Origin: Puccinia triticina
Taxonomy: Eukaryota; Basidiomycota; Pucciniomycetes; Pucciniales; Pucciniaceae
DNA length: 64,000 nt
Reading direction: 5' to 3'
Assembly (NCBI RefSeq): GCF_026914185.1
Contig: NC_070574.1
Coordinates: forward strand, 2,356,501 to 2,420,500
Position numbers and translations under genes: made by a program. The stretch's first letter is position 1. Every line of letters starts with the position of its first letter. Shown piece after piece: positions 34,388 to 46,739 of the stretch. A model generated the notes under the pieces. The model made no database searches and had not been told where the DNA came from. It saw only the letters and a list, made by a program, of their open reading frames with translations.

Positions 34388-34738
34388 CATAATGGCGGAC
34401 GCACTTTTGATAGTGCCAAACGCACTTTTCATAGTGGCAGACACACTTTTCATAGTGGCAGACGCACTTTTGATAGTGCCGGACGCACTTTTGATAGTTC
34501 TGGACGCACTTTTGATAGTGCCAGACGCATATTTGATAGTGCTGGAGGCACTCTTCATAGTGGCAGACGCACTTTTCATAGTGACAGACGCACTTTTGAT
34601 AGTGGCAAACTCACTATTCAGAGTGCTGGACACACTTTTGATAGTGGCGGACTCACTTTTCATAGTGGCAGACGCACTTTTCATAGTGGCAGACGCACTT
34701 TTTGTAGTGGCGGACGCCCTTTTCAAAGTGCCAGACGC
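34388..34738 (+). repeat. 21-bp minisatellite
   Basis: About sixteen copies of a 21-bp unit, consensus GCACTTTTSATAGTGSCRGAC. Because 21 is a multiple of three, all frames stay open across it and give repetitive pseudo-proteins (for example ALLIVPD repeated); these are not genes. It lies within the 4.4-kb hAT-like element. Confidence 0.95.
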
Positions 34739-35399
34739 AGATTTTTTTTATATTGCACCAAAAGGGCTGGTATAGGGCCTGTGCAAACTCATCTGGGGCC
34801 TTTTTGTCCCAGAGAAGCTTGCATTGGCCCTCTACGCGCCCCTTTGAGCCATTATTCAAAAAATTGTGAATATTTGAGCTTAAATTTGCCCAGGCATTAT
34901 TTGACTCAAATCAAATTTGAATACAAATACTTGAATCAATTCAATTCAATGTGCTATTCCCTGACGCAAAGTATGTAAAAAAAAAGGCACAAAGTACCAC
35001 TGGTACCCGCCCCAAGTACCGCTGGTACCTGCCAGGCGGTGCTGGGTGCGGTACTTGGTCCCTGCTTGGGGAAAAAAATGTACCCGGTACCTGGGTCCAA
35101 ATCCTTATTCTCTACCACACGTCTAGTTATTCCACGGAGAAAGAAAGAAAAAGCTGCTCACCTTTGGTGCTGGCTGTGATTTGATCCCTAAGCGACTGGG
35201 GACTGGGATTTACCACTGATCTGAGCTTGCGTATTGCGGAGGAAGTGTCTGCATTCATCATAACAATTCAGTCAGTATTTTTCTTCCTTGCAGCGCAGCT
35301 TGGACTGCAGAACAGGATTTCTTTGCTCACCTGTTGCTCCAGCTGTTTTAGCTCCCAGCACCTTTCCCAATTTATGAGAAAGGTACTGTTCACCTAGGC

Positions 35400-35935
35400 A
35401 TGAATTCTCACAGTTTCATCACAATGACTGGATTCTGTCCTGGTCATCAAGAGGGTTGTTTCCTCTTGATGACCAGGTTCTGTCCTGGTCATCGAGAGGG
35501 TTGTTTCCTCTTGATGACCAGGTTCTTTCCTGGTCATTGAGAGGGTTGTTTCCTCTTGATTACCAGGTTCTGTCCTGGTCATGGAGAGGGTTGTTTCCTC
35601 TTTATGACCAGGTTCCATCCCAGTCATTGAGAGGGCTGATTCCCCTTGATGACCTGGATCCGTCCCGGTCATCAAGAGGGCTGATTCCCCTTGCTGACTG
35701 GGATCTGTCCTGGTCACCTAGAGAGTTGAATTCCTCTGAATGACTGGGGTCTTTCCCAGTCATCAAGAGGGCTGATTCCCCTTGATTACCGGGATCCGTC
35801 CCGGTCATTGGGAGGGTTGATTGCTCCTGATGACCAGGATCTGTCCCGGTCATCAAGAGGTCATCAATAGGGCTGATTCCCCTTGATGATGACCAGGATC
35901 TGTCCAGGTCATCTCAAGGAATCAAACCCCTTGGT
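35400..35935. repeat. Double-hairpin array (GATGACCAGGTTC type)
   Basis: Eleven or so units of TGACCAGGTTCTGTCCTGGTCA-like palindromes separated by GAGAGGGTTGTTTCCTC or GAGGGCTGATTCCCCTTGA second stems. The right end abuts a GGTACCTGG module at 35940. Confidence 0.9.
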
Positions 35936-37474
35936 TACCGGCGTAACAGCAGGTACCTGGGTACCTGGAAGACCTGCCGCAGGTATTTTTGGCTGGTATC
36001 CAGGTACCTGGTGCTTTTTTGCCCAAAATCCTGCAACCAGACCCGTACACAGCAACCGCTGTGGTAAGCCAATCCTGATCTATCCAGAAAACCAGCAACC
36101 ATCAATCACAAGGCTGTCACACCTCAAGACCAAATCCCATACCTCTGGCCCCCTTGTCAGCAAAGCCCAAGCCCCTCAACATCCCCACTCAATGGTCATA
36201 CCCTGTATAATAGTATTCCCACTTCCCACACTCCCCTCTCTTGGATAAACCCTCTCCCTAGTCTCAAACATCTACCCAGATCACATGTTACCCCCTTCTT
36301 CAAGTGTTTCCTTAGAACCATGTGCTCAAAGATGTGTAAGCACCCTTGAAACCCTTCACCCTCCAAACCCAACATGATACACATTATACTAGACACAGCC
36401 CTAAACCCCACCTAGATTATTTCTTCCTGAAACACTTCATGAAACACGTACCTCCTCCTATCTTAGATCATAGAATATTCTACCCCTGTTATGTCTCACA
36501 TATCCCCTCCTCCAACTAGGAAGATTGCACCATAGCCCCCAGAAGATGGCATCATCCCCACCCACTATTACACCATCATGTGACTCCTTGACCCACTACT
36601 CTGACCACATGGCTGTTTCATCCTATAGAAGTAGAATGTTCTATGCTTCCCTGCAGGTTATCCTTGTTTCCTCATGGCTCCTCTTTCTTGTGTATATAAA
36701 CTGGGTTGTTTTCCTCTTCATTGGTTCCCTATCAGAAATTACAGAAATTACTGGTCAGCCTTCATTAGCCTAGTTTATGCCAATAAATCAGATTGGACAA
36801 ACTTGTGACCTGTGAATTAAAGTCATTAGATTAGAGAAAATTCCCCCAGACATACCTCAAGAAATCTCCATTGCCACCCCTTTCCATAAGAGTCCACACT
36901 CTTATATCTTTTTCTTGTTCCCCTGAGAGGCAGCCCTTCAAGCACCAATTCCCTCTCAAGCTCTATTCATCCCAAGAGTAGTTCTACACCGCGCTCTGGT
37001 ACCCGCCTGGGGGTCCACTTGGCAATCTCTACAGTAGATGAGCTAGTTTGATTGATGAGTTCAATCAATGAGTTGAAGAAGTCAAACAGAGTAGATTGGT
37101 TTGATATAGTTGAGAGGGAGTTGAATAAGAAGGGAATGTGTTGAGAAAGAATTTAATAGGAAGGGGAGTGTGACTTTTTGGCGGAAAAAGGAAGGAGTTG
37201 GAGATTCTTGGGCAAGGGCAACTGAGGATCTTGCAATTGGATTTGCACTGATTCTTCTGTTGAATGAACTAGTTTTGATTTGATGATGCCGGTACTTGTT
37301 CCACAGATTGAGATTTCACAGAAGATACACATATACAAGATACAAGGGATGCTGAGTTTCAACAACTTGGTCACGCAAGAGTTGGGTATGTGCCCAGAAA
37401 ATCTTAATGCAACACCATACACTAAAACAAGTGGTTTGAGCAGCCCATACACGCCAAAACAAGTCATCAAGAGC

Positions 37475-37722
37475 TGGAAAAAAAGGCCTTTTTTCCGCTA
37501 AAAATGCTTTAGCACAGCGTAGCGTAGCTTAGCGACTGTAGCGGCGCGCTAACGCTAACAAAGAATTTGCGCGCTGTTAGCGCCGCTGAAAATTAGCGCA
37601 TCGTAGCGGCGCTAACAGCGCGCTAACACTATTCAAAATTGGCGGGCACTTTTTGCCGCTACGGTAACGCGCAGCGCTTAAATAGTGTAGTTTAGCATAG
37701 CGGCCCATCGTTGCTTCTTAGT
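37475..37722. mobile_element. 5'-truncated CAAC-family element
   Basis: This matches the right half of the elements at 38308 and 59311 (GGCGCGCTAACGCTAACAAA, then TTAGCGCCGCTGAAA) and ends GGCCCATCGTTG. The left half is absent, so no target duplication can be scored. Confidence 0.65.
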
Positions 37723-37768
37723 ACAGCTAAAAAACAGAAAGGCCCAAAAAATTAAAAGATTAGGCCCC

Positions 37769-38142
37769 ATTTGGCACCAATATAATTATAGGTGATATAT
37801 AAATCACTGATTAATTCAATAAAAAATACAAATTTCAACATAAAGCTTCTGTTTTTTTTTAGGCAAACCACCGTGCTAGTTTCTTCAATTTTGAAATCAG
37901 ATTCAACTGATTCAGCCATCTTCAGCACCATAATACCATTATATCACTTTGGACCAATATGAAGCAATATGATGGTATTATGGTGCTGAAGATGGCTGGA
38001 TAAGTTGATTCTGAATTCACAGTTGAAGGAACCAGCACTGTAGGTTGCCTAAAAAAGAAATTGAAGGCTTTGTGTGGAATTTTGTATTTTTTATTGAATT
38101 AACCGGTGATTATATCACCTATATTTATATTGGTTCCAAATG
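37769..38142. mobile_element. Foldback MITE, about 375 bp
   Basis: The ends TTGGCACCAATATAATTATA and (right, inverted) TTGGAACCAATATAAATATA extend into arms of about 180 bp, containing CAGCCATCTTCAGCACCATA and its complement. It is AT-rich and without coding potential. The target duplication is unclear (AT on both sides is possible). Confidence 0.75.
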
Positions 38143-38307
38143 ATTCAAAGAAACACACAGTACTGCAAATACCACCAAATTCAAAAATAAACAAATTCAA
38201 GACCTCTAGATTGGTGATCCACACTCTGCTGGGTTTCAATGATCTAGAAAAGGTCTCAGCTAGGAACATAACAACAAAGATGAAATTGGCTCTAGCATCT
38301 GTTAACA

Positions 38308-38774
38308 CAACACTGGGTCGCTACGCTAACCATAGCGGTTAGCGTAGCGTAGCGCAGCGCAAATGCGCTATTTTTTAGCGTAGCGTTAGCGCAATTGCAC
38401 GCATATGCGCTAACGCTACGCGCACGCGGTGCGCAGCTATTTTAGCTGATAGCGTAGCGTTAGCGCAGATGCGCGCAATTGCGCTAACGCTACACATGCA
38501 GGGCGCAAAAGAGCGCGCGCTACAGCGCCTTTAGCGGGAAAAAAGGGCTTTTTTTCCGCTAAAAGCGCTGTAGCGCAGCGCAGCGTAGCGTAGCGACTGT
38601 AGCGGCGCGCTAACGCTAACAAAGAATTGGCGCGCTGTTAGCGCCGCTGAAAATTAGCGCAGCGTAGCGGCGCTAACAGCGCGCTAACGCTATGCAAAAT
38701 AGATGGGCGCTTTTTGCCGCTACGCTAACGCGTAGCGCTGAAATAGCGTAGCGTAGCGTAGCGACCCAGTGTTG
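38308..38774. mobile_element. 467-bp CAAC-family element, exact 7-bp target duplication
   Basis: The left end reads CAACACTGGGTCGCTACGCT; the right end is its complement. GTTAACA repeats directly at 38301-38307 and 38775-38781. The interior is almost wholly built of GCTAACGCTACGC-type words in both orientations, and is collinear with 59311-59781. Confidence 0.85.
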
Positions 38775-38781
38775 GTTAACA

Positions 38782-41270
38782 GCAACATTGACTCTGTTCC
38801 AGTTGATGTGACAGGTATTTTGGTCCTGTCATCAAAAGACTTGAAAATATACACATCCAACCAATCCAGAAAAACTGCCTTTGCCCCAGCCCCAGCACTT
38901 TCCCAAATAGATATCCTGTGCTCTTACATTCCATCCCAGTGCTTGGTCAGTCCCTCCCTGCCCCCTCTGTACTGGCAGAGGGTAGTGGCCTACAACTTCA
39001 GGCAGTAGCAAGGAAGGTAAAAAACTTGCTCTGGTTCAGAATATGAACTCAGTTTTTCCTTCAACCTGCTCCCAGACCATCTGCTGAGTGATGGTGGCTC
39101 TGGGTAATGGTGGCCACTAAACAGCCCTTGTGTGATTGTGTACTGCCTTTTGGCTTTGGCATCTGCAGCCATATATAGTGTTAGCGGTGTGGTGGCCCCT
39201 CTCGTGACCAGCTAGTCAGGAAATTACCGCCGCCAGGATCATCAAGACTCTGCCATCAAGATCTCATCATCAAAGCATCAAGAAACCAAACCTCAAGATC
39301 CCTCCTCATCACCTTCCTACCTCCAACTGGCTCCCCCTTCAAGATCTCCCCCCCTCCTTTTCCTTCTTTCCATCTTTCCATATTCCCTCCTTCTCAGTCC
39401 CCCAGCCCTCTTCAGCTTTCTTGGTCCTAACAGTACAGCACCTGCTGTGGGTTTATTCCCTGTTTTGTTTCTGATTTCTTTCTCTTCTGTTTGTTTTGCC
39501 TGTCTTGAGTGTTTTCTGTCTCTTCTTTCCTTTCTTCCTTTCTTCTCTCTGGCTCTTTCCTGTCTGTCTCATCACACTGTGCTTTCCTTTATTTTTTTTT
39601 TCCTTGAGTTGTTTTCTTTTCTCCTGCTTCTCTTGTTTGTTGTGAGTCTGCACGCGTGTAGTGCGCGGGGGATGTAATGAAATCTATGTGAAATGTGGCC
39701 TCCCGGAGTCCAAGTTTGCCAAACTTGGATGATGGGAGAGGCATGGCATTCTGATCCCCAGAATACGGTCCATCCAGAGTTTATAGATCAATCATCAGAG
39801 TTCCAACCTTTGAGCTCAGCTTGCCGATCACCTTCATCTAAAGTTTTCAGATCCTTCCTTTCCTTTTCCTTAAGATCACATCTCTCCAACTTTCTCAAAA
39901 ACAAAACAACCACTGCCGAGGATCCAAAACCCTGGCAAACATTTCAAAACCACCAACACCACAAAGCTATCCCAGATCCCTTTTTCTGTGATCATCCTCA
40001 CGTCTGTGATCATCCTCACGGACCTTCCAACCCCAAGGGCAGCTTGACCAGCACCCATCCCCTCACACAACTGCCACCGCCTAGTACGGACAGGAGTCCC
40101 TCAGCGGACTGTTAGCAGTGCTCCACTAACACAACACTGTATGTTATGCTGCTTTTAGCAGGAAACCCCACTAAAAAATTAGATAATGCAGCATAGCAGG
40201 CTTAGTTTTGGTGGTTAGCGCTAGCTTAACTCTGCTAACAGCTAAGGGGGAACCCCGTTAGTTTTAGCGGAATTAAGCTATGCTACACTGCAATATTGCT
40301 AATGATAGCATAGCTTATACGCAGTGCTGCTTGGGGATTAGTTTTGGGCTTGAGCCTCATTGCCTCTCTTACCTAATCACCCAGTGAGAAATGGTGCTGC
40401 TACAACAAGTTGAAATCACCATTTTGAAATCCTCTCAGGCCATCATGGGGTTGACTAAGCACCAAAAAAGTCCCTTTTTCGGAGGGCCCCTGCGGGACGG
40501 CGTCCCCCCTCCACATGGAGAGGGACTCGGGTCAACAAAACCAGAAATTTTGGCAAATCATCCAACCTTTCTTCAAAGACAAGACATAGAAGCTTAGGAA
40601 ACAGATACACTTGTGGGTTGATTATCTCTATCAATTGTCCCTCCCTATCCCCCGCTCGCCGCCCACTAGCTTCTAAGGGTGCAGATAAAGTTATGTACAT
40701 ACAGAGACGCCGAATAAAAAAGGAACCAAGAGATGTTTATCACAGTCTGGCCTAGACAAAGAACCCGAAAAAAGCAGCAATTATTGGATATATATATATG
40801 TATGTATAAGCATTCGGGGATCCGTCTTGGCCATGCTGGTGCGGGTGCGTATCTGAAGTACATTCGCACCAGCCGCGTACCCTCACAAACCAATCCAAAG
40901 AAAATCGAGACCAAGTCTGAAGATATGTAAATCTGCATGTATTGACAAAACACACACAACAAAGAAAACAAAAGAGAAGAAAAAGCGGGGGAAGAAGCAA
41001 AAGAGGAGAGACTCCGTAAGATCCAGTGTGATTGAGTATATATATATATGTATGTATGATATATATATATGTGTGTGTGTACATATATAATTAAGCCAAG
41101 GAGATCGAGAAAGAGGCAAAGAAGAAGAATAGAAATATATATGTATTTGATTATGGATACTTTTTAGAGGCTTAGTGGAGATAGGGGAGGGGGCGATAGA
41201 TGACGAGACAGAAGATAGAGAGGACGACGGAAAGGGGAGAAGAGGAGGAGGGAGATGGAGATGGAGGAGA
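38782..41270. other. No gene; pyrimidine-rich and degenerate repeat sequence
   Basis: 39.2-39.7 kb is strongly C/T-rich, possibly a retroelement leader. 40120-40345 contains a decayed CAACACTGTATG..GCTAACAGC sequence of the CAAC type without a target duplication. 40790-41100 has TATATATGTATGTA microsatellites. No recognisable protein. The last part is probably 3' flank of the zinc-cluster gene. Confidence 0.45.
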
Positions 41271-41273
41271 CGG

Positions 41274-44200
41274 TCAACAAGAGTCGAGGGGCATGACGTC
41301 GGTAAGCCATTCGTCGCCGACGCGAGACTTCATAGCTCTGAGGAAGAGTTCCTTATCGGTGCCCGCGGCATGATGGACCCAATTATCGAAAACGGAGGAG
41401 TCCTGGAATGGGAGATTAGTGGTCGCGGGGTGATGAAGGTTGAGAGGCGGGTTGGCAGGGAAGTCGTCCTGCCGCTGCTGCTGCTCCATCGTCGTTTCCG
41501 GGTCCTCGTCGGGATGCGTCTTGGGCTTGGTGACCAGGAAGCCGCCCGCGCCGTCAGTGGCGCCCCACACGGCGGCCCAATTAGCCGCCTCGATGAGCCC
41601 GGCCTCCTGGTCCTCCTCGGTCAATTCCTTGAGGCCCGGGCCACCACTCGTTGCCGTCGCACCCGGCGCGCCACTGCTCGTCGTCGCGCCCTGCTCGCCC
41701 GCCATGTCCTCCTCCGTGCCACTCGAGCCCTGCTCGTGTTCCGCCCGTAAGGGCAGCGCGGCCGAGATGAGTTCGGGCGAGATCCCCGTGCTGAACTGGC
41801 TCGTGAACTTGCTCGGGATCATCCCGTTCGGGTTGAGCGAGGACGGGAGCAGGCCTTGCTTGATCATCTCGTTGTGGCCCTCCTTCAGCACCGCACTCAG
41901 CTGCTCATCCGTTAGGCTTGCCAGATAGGTCTGATGGTCGATCGGGGACGAGCCCGGTTCAAATCCATCGCCGGTCGTCGTCCGCAGCGCTCGGAACCGT
42001 TCCATGTCCATCTCGCCGCCGAATTCCCCATGCACTGCCCCTCCTTCCATGATCGGCGGCGGAGTCGGATTCAGGTTCCCTGAACACATTCCCAGGTGAT
42101 CACTCATCGGCATCGGTTGTGGGTATCGGTCAGATCCAAATAGCGGGCATTTTTCAGTGTGGGGGACTAAGGGATTATCCAGTGCTTCTATTGAAGACTG
42201 CAGGTGCTCCATGGTACATGTGCATCCAGCTTTGAAATAAGGCGAAAATAGACAATGTAAGCATGATGTGTGATTGTCGGTTATTGACAAACTATCTCTC
42301 TCACCTGAGTTGCCGTTTAGTTTCGATGAGGACTGGAAACCATTTGGACTCGTTGGATCTGGATAGTTTGGTCGAGAGATATCCATCCTGATAAACAAAA
42401 CGAAAATGTAAGAAACCCGGCCTTTGTCGAACAGAGTCAAAAGAAGCTCGATGTGACTCACTTATCCAGATCGTCGAGTTGGCTGGCGTCGATCGATCCG
42501 TATAATGGGTTGGTTTGATTGATGGAAGAGGGCACGGGATTGGGATGAGATATCGAAGGCTGGTCAGCTGGGAGGTTGGGGTCAGAGCCGGAGCGGCCCT
42601 TCTGCTCCTGGGCAAGGCGTTGCATGAACTCGGTCGTCGGCGGCTTGCGGGCCTGGACCATCGCGCCGTTCTTGATCCACACGACTGGGGCCTTGTGGCC
42701 GCGGGGCTTGCGAAAACTGGAGTGCTCGGCCTTGAGCGAGCGGGAGAGATTCGTCCGCCAGCTTTTGGTCAGTAGAGGGAGTGTGTTCCGTGTGTTCGAA
42801 GAGAGGGGTAACTGGAATGATTCGGGACCCAAGACGAGACGCGCTCGGGCGCCAGAGCGGAAGGAGGATACCGAGGAGAGCGACTGCGCGTCGCTGTCCG
42901 TCTCATCATTGCTGTCACTATCGCTACAACTGCTATCACTGTCGGTATCGCTTGCCTGTGAGTCTAGTCGAGCGCCTTCGATGAGTTCCAGTCGTTTTCT
43001 TTTCTTCTTCCGTCGCTTGGGTAACGGAGGGAAAACAGGAAGGGGAGCCCAATGTTCAAGGCGTCCATGTTCGTCGTCATCATAGGCACCACGAATCGAA
43101 GCAACTTCCCTGCGGAATGCGGTTGAGGGTGCTTTCTTCTCGCTCGGCGGACGGGCTTCCTTCTTCTGCCGGGCTGCTTCTTGCTTCTCTTTCTTCCTCA
43201 ATAGCGCCTGTTCTCGTTCCTCGGGCGTCAAGCCGTAGAAACCTTTCAGAGCACTACCTAGACCCCTGCGACATTGCTCCTTTTCACCTCGACGTCTTCG
43301 ACAGGAAGCACAAGGACAGATATCTCGACATTTCACACACAACATCGTCCCACCCGGTACGAACTGAAATATTGGAGGTCGAAGTTCGGGCATATCGGCG
43401 TATACCGTCCGGACCATGAGACAGGTGTGGCAAACTCGGACAACGCAGTTGGGGTCTTGTGATTGGTCACAGATCATCTTTGGGCGGGTGGTCTTGACAC
43501 GACATTGATGACAGGTTGAGGATTCGTATTGGCCGTATTCGTCGGGTTCAGTGGCTGGCAAAAGGGCTGCTATACGTCGCTTGACTTCAACCTTACAGCT
43601 TCCATCGGCTGGTGCTGCTGGGGTATCGGGTGCAGTTGGGGGATCGATGGGTGAAGGAGGTTTGGGACGCTTAACACGGGATGAGTTGGGATCTGACTTG
43701 GTTTTAGACTTTTTCACTGGCTTAATGTCAGGCGGACTCTCGTGGGAAGGTACACCGGGTTGTTCATCCTCGGGTTCACCGTGAGTTGAACTACTGGATC
43801 CACACAAGTTAGTCGGAGAAGCTGGGTCGCTGGGAGAGGGGCGACGCGCGGGAGGCAATCGGGGAGATGCGATAATTGCCGTCGAAGAGCTCGGGATGGG
43901 CTCGGATGGTTGCTCGCCACCGGACCACACTAGGCCGCTGGCACCGGTGTTCAGTAGTGCTCGCCTTGCCTGTCAAGCCAAAATAGAGAGAAGATTGTTA
44001 GCTTTCAACTCCAGATCGAATCATAAGCACATAAAAATCTAACCAGGTGATCACTTACGGTGGCCGCCCGCCCATTGCCGTTGGTGAGTAGCTTTGACTT
44101 GGGCTGAGGGAAAAGAAAGTATGGCCAGTCAGTACGTTGCTGTAGTGCTGTATGGAGAAGATAAAACTCATGACTCACAGCAACTGCCATCTCCACATCT

Positions 44201-45358
44201 TCGTCGTCATCTGATGGCTGCTTGAGAAGGTTACGTGAAGTGGATGCGGAAGGTTGAGTTGATCGAGTGTTGCTCCGGGATGGTTTGGGGGATTGGGCAA
44301 AAGTGACTGCTTGAGGTATGTTTGAAGAGATGGTTGGGTCGGAGATAGAGGATTGGCTGGCTGAGCAAGGCTTGGGGTTCTTCTGCCGATTGGATTTGTC
44401 GCCCTTGCGTCGGGGCCGTTTGAGGCTCGGAGCATCTTGCATCTCCATGTCAGAATCGTAGACGAACGAGCGGAGGACTTCATCTCCCGGACTATCGGGT
44501 TGGTTAGCGCCCGGGGTGGTAAATTTGGATTCGCAATGCTTGGGCTTGGAGCCACTGGCCTTCATTGCACGTGAGGCAGGTTGGGTTGCTGAGAGGACAA
44601 TCACTTCAGCGTTGGGATGGTTCCGGAATCTATTTGAGGATAGATCGGAAGAGAGCATGGAAGAAGGGATGTTGATTGGTGAGTCTAATGGGACAATAGA
44701 ATCTTCATCCGTGTCTGGCTCTTTAGATCCGAAGGGCTTGAACGGAGGTGAGAAACGCCTGGTCAGGCTACGGATAATGGTAGGGTGATGGATGCTAGGG
44801 GGATGAGATGAAGGGGGGTGAGCGGATCGAGAGTTAGGTTTAGATTGATGGGAAGGTGTCGATGAGGTTTCTGGGTTTACTGATTGGGCGCCTGGGAGCA
44901 TAGATTTCGGTAAGGATTGAAAGGCAGTGGTGACGGCAGATGGACTGCCCGAGTTGTTCTGTTGTTTGTTTGTCGATGGGTCTACATTCCACATGATAAG
45001 GGGGTAACCTATTAAACGTGTATATAGTCAAAGCAAGTCAGAGAGCAAGTCCGGTTAGGTAGATCCAGTTTTGACGCCAGACTGACGCGATTACAGGGAC
45101 GAAAGGCAAGAAAAGAGACTACTGACCTAGCAAAGATCTGTCAACGCATGAATAGGGCTGGTTGTTTGGGTTGATGGAGTTACAGACAGGTTGCAGGATT
45201 GATTTGTGAGGAATGGTGACTGGGTGGGGCGGGTTGGCTGAGTGGATGAGAGCTGATTGCAAGAGATGCGGTGGGGGATCAGGTAGTAGTCCTGGTGGTG
45301 TGTGCGAAGAGAGCGGTGGAGTGTGCTTGATCTGATTAGTTGTTTGGACAATGGGCAT
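41274..45358 (-). CDS. zf-4CXXC_R1 zinc-cluster protein, six exons
   Basis: Exons 45358-45127, 45008-44179, 44103-44059, 43969-42462, 42387-42305 and 42229-41274 join in frame to about 1217 aa; all introns are GT..AG and 74-118 nt. Residues about 445-516 carry the cysteine-rich cluster STCHQCRVKTTRPKMIC..NCVVRVCHTC..LCVKCRDICPCASCRRRRGE. This fits the zf-4CXXC_R1 family, known from CDCA7 and several chromatin proteins, so a nuclear DNA/chromatin role is likely but not proven. The rest is Ser/Pro-rich and disordered, with basic (LPKRRKKKRKR) and acidic Ser/Asp stretches after the cluster. The start could lie further upstream, since the frame is open above ATG 45358. A shortened inverted paralogue lies at 62.7 kb. 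Confidence 0.85.
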
Positions 45359-46739
45359 CCTGGAGGCGTCAAGGATCAAGCAGAAAGAAGAAAGGAGACC
45401 AAAAGGCACGGTAAGAAGGTGCGGGGAGAAGGGTGACGAAAGGTGCATATATGAGAGGAGAGGAAAACTGACCAGTGTGTCAAGATTCAAGCCTAGGCTG
45501 ATCCAACGGGAAAAGATACGGATAGAGGGATACTGAGGGGGTCAGATGAGATGGGCTGAGGCTGAATCTGGACAACCATCCGATGGGTTTGATTCGATCT
45601 TTTGGTGTTGTTGATGATGTAGTTTCTCAGGCAGGGTCTGCAGTCTCGTGGGCTTTAATATCAATCAACAGAATCAGACGGTCAGCTGGAAGGATAAGTG
45701 GTTGTGTTTTGAAGAAGAATGAGGTCGAAGATAGGAGAGATAAGCTATCCACGATGCTGGTTGTGGCAGCCAATTGACAGACAGCTGAGTGGGTGAGTCC
45801 TTACCTCGAGAGACCGGTGGGTGCTGTTGGTGTTGGTTGCTCAGCCTGAGTTTCTGCTGATGAGTCTGGTGATGCTGTTTTCGTTGTTTCCGTTGTTGTT
45901 GTTGAGCTGATGGTGATGGTGGATGGTGGGGTGGTGGTGGGATGGATGTTGCAGGCTGGAGGAGAAGAAGAAGCCAGAGAAAAAACGGTAAAGTACGTCG
46001 AGTCCGAAACCAGTTTAGGCCGCGTCCAATACCCCCCAGTAAGCTATAGCCTCAGTCCGCCGGCGAGAAAAAAAGGAAAATCGTAACAATAACCGGCCAC
46101 AGCTGTGTAACGGATTACGTAAACATCCGGCCCATATCCACCCAGCCTGGAACACTCCTTGATCAGCTTCAAGGCTTAATCCCGGAAAGCACAACATCCA
46201 AGATATATCATCACTTCAACACCCACCCTACGCCGGACCAACAGTCGCCGCTTCGCCAACCACATCGGTGCAATCCCTTCACCAGCTCTGACCAATCAAA
46301 ACCCATATCCCACTGCGCCAGCTGAAATATCGTCCAAGCACAAGCACAAGCACAAAACCACAACATAAAATATCGTGTCATACTTGCCTGTGAGACTCAC
46401 CAGAACAAATATTCACGGGCAAGCCGATGGATGAAGCCCAGAAGACGACCCAAAGACTGTTTGGATCTCTGACAAATGTCCAGGCCCCACTGGAAAAAAA
46501 AAGACATCTTGTGTACATCCATGGATGGCCTGCACCATTGAGAGCCATCGCGTCCTCCACTCCCATCCCAATTGGCCAGGCTTTTTTCCAAAGCCAAAAC
46601 ACAAAACCTTTCCCATATTGCAGCACAAATATGTATGTACAGCGGCTAGACAGAAGTTTCCACCACACTGTCTTGGACTCTACAAACTCAACCTGTGTCA
46701 ATTTTTTGAGATGGTTCCAAATAGGCTCCAATAAAGATA
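45359..46739. other. Intergenic, upstream of the zinc-cluster gene
   Basis: Probable promoter and 5' UTR. GGTGATGGTGG-type repeats occur at 45900-45945. No other gene is recognised. Confidence 0.4.

Larger units (their letters stand above)
32658..37031. mobile_element. 4.4-kb hAT-like element made of hairpin arrays
   Basis: The terminus TAGAGATTGCCAAGTGGACC is present exactly, inverted, at the right end (complement ending at 37031). The flanking 8-bp repeats are CAGCAGAT (32650-32657) and CAGTAGAT (37032-37039), with one difference. TAGAG ends and an 8-bp duplication fit hAT. The end sequence is clearly related to that of 9777-11641 (both continue TGGACCC then GGTACC). The interior holds three hairpin arrays, a 21-bp minisatellite, extra GGTACCC modules (33600-33745, 34995-35115, 35940-36045) and AT-rich filler (36.1-37.0 kb). 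No transposase, so non-autonomous. Confidence 0.8.

Noticed and set aside
34304..34775. Long open frames of about 140-151 codons on both strands
   Set aside because: Created by a 21-bp minisatellite, whose unit is a multiple of three.
33571..35116. A nested hAT-like element between the GGTACCC modules at 33.6 and 35.1 kb
   Set aside because: The right end (TAGAGAATAAGGATTTGGAC, inverted) looks good, but the left end differs and no shared 8-bp flank was found.
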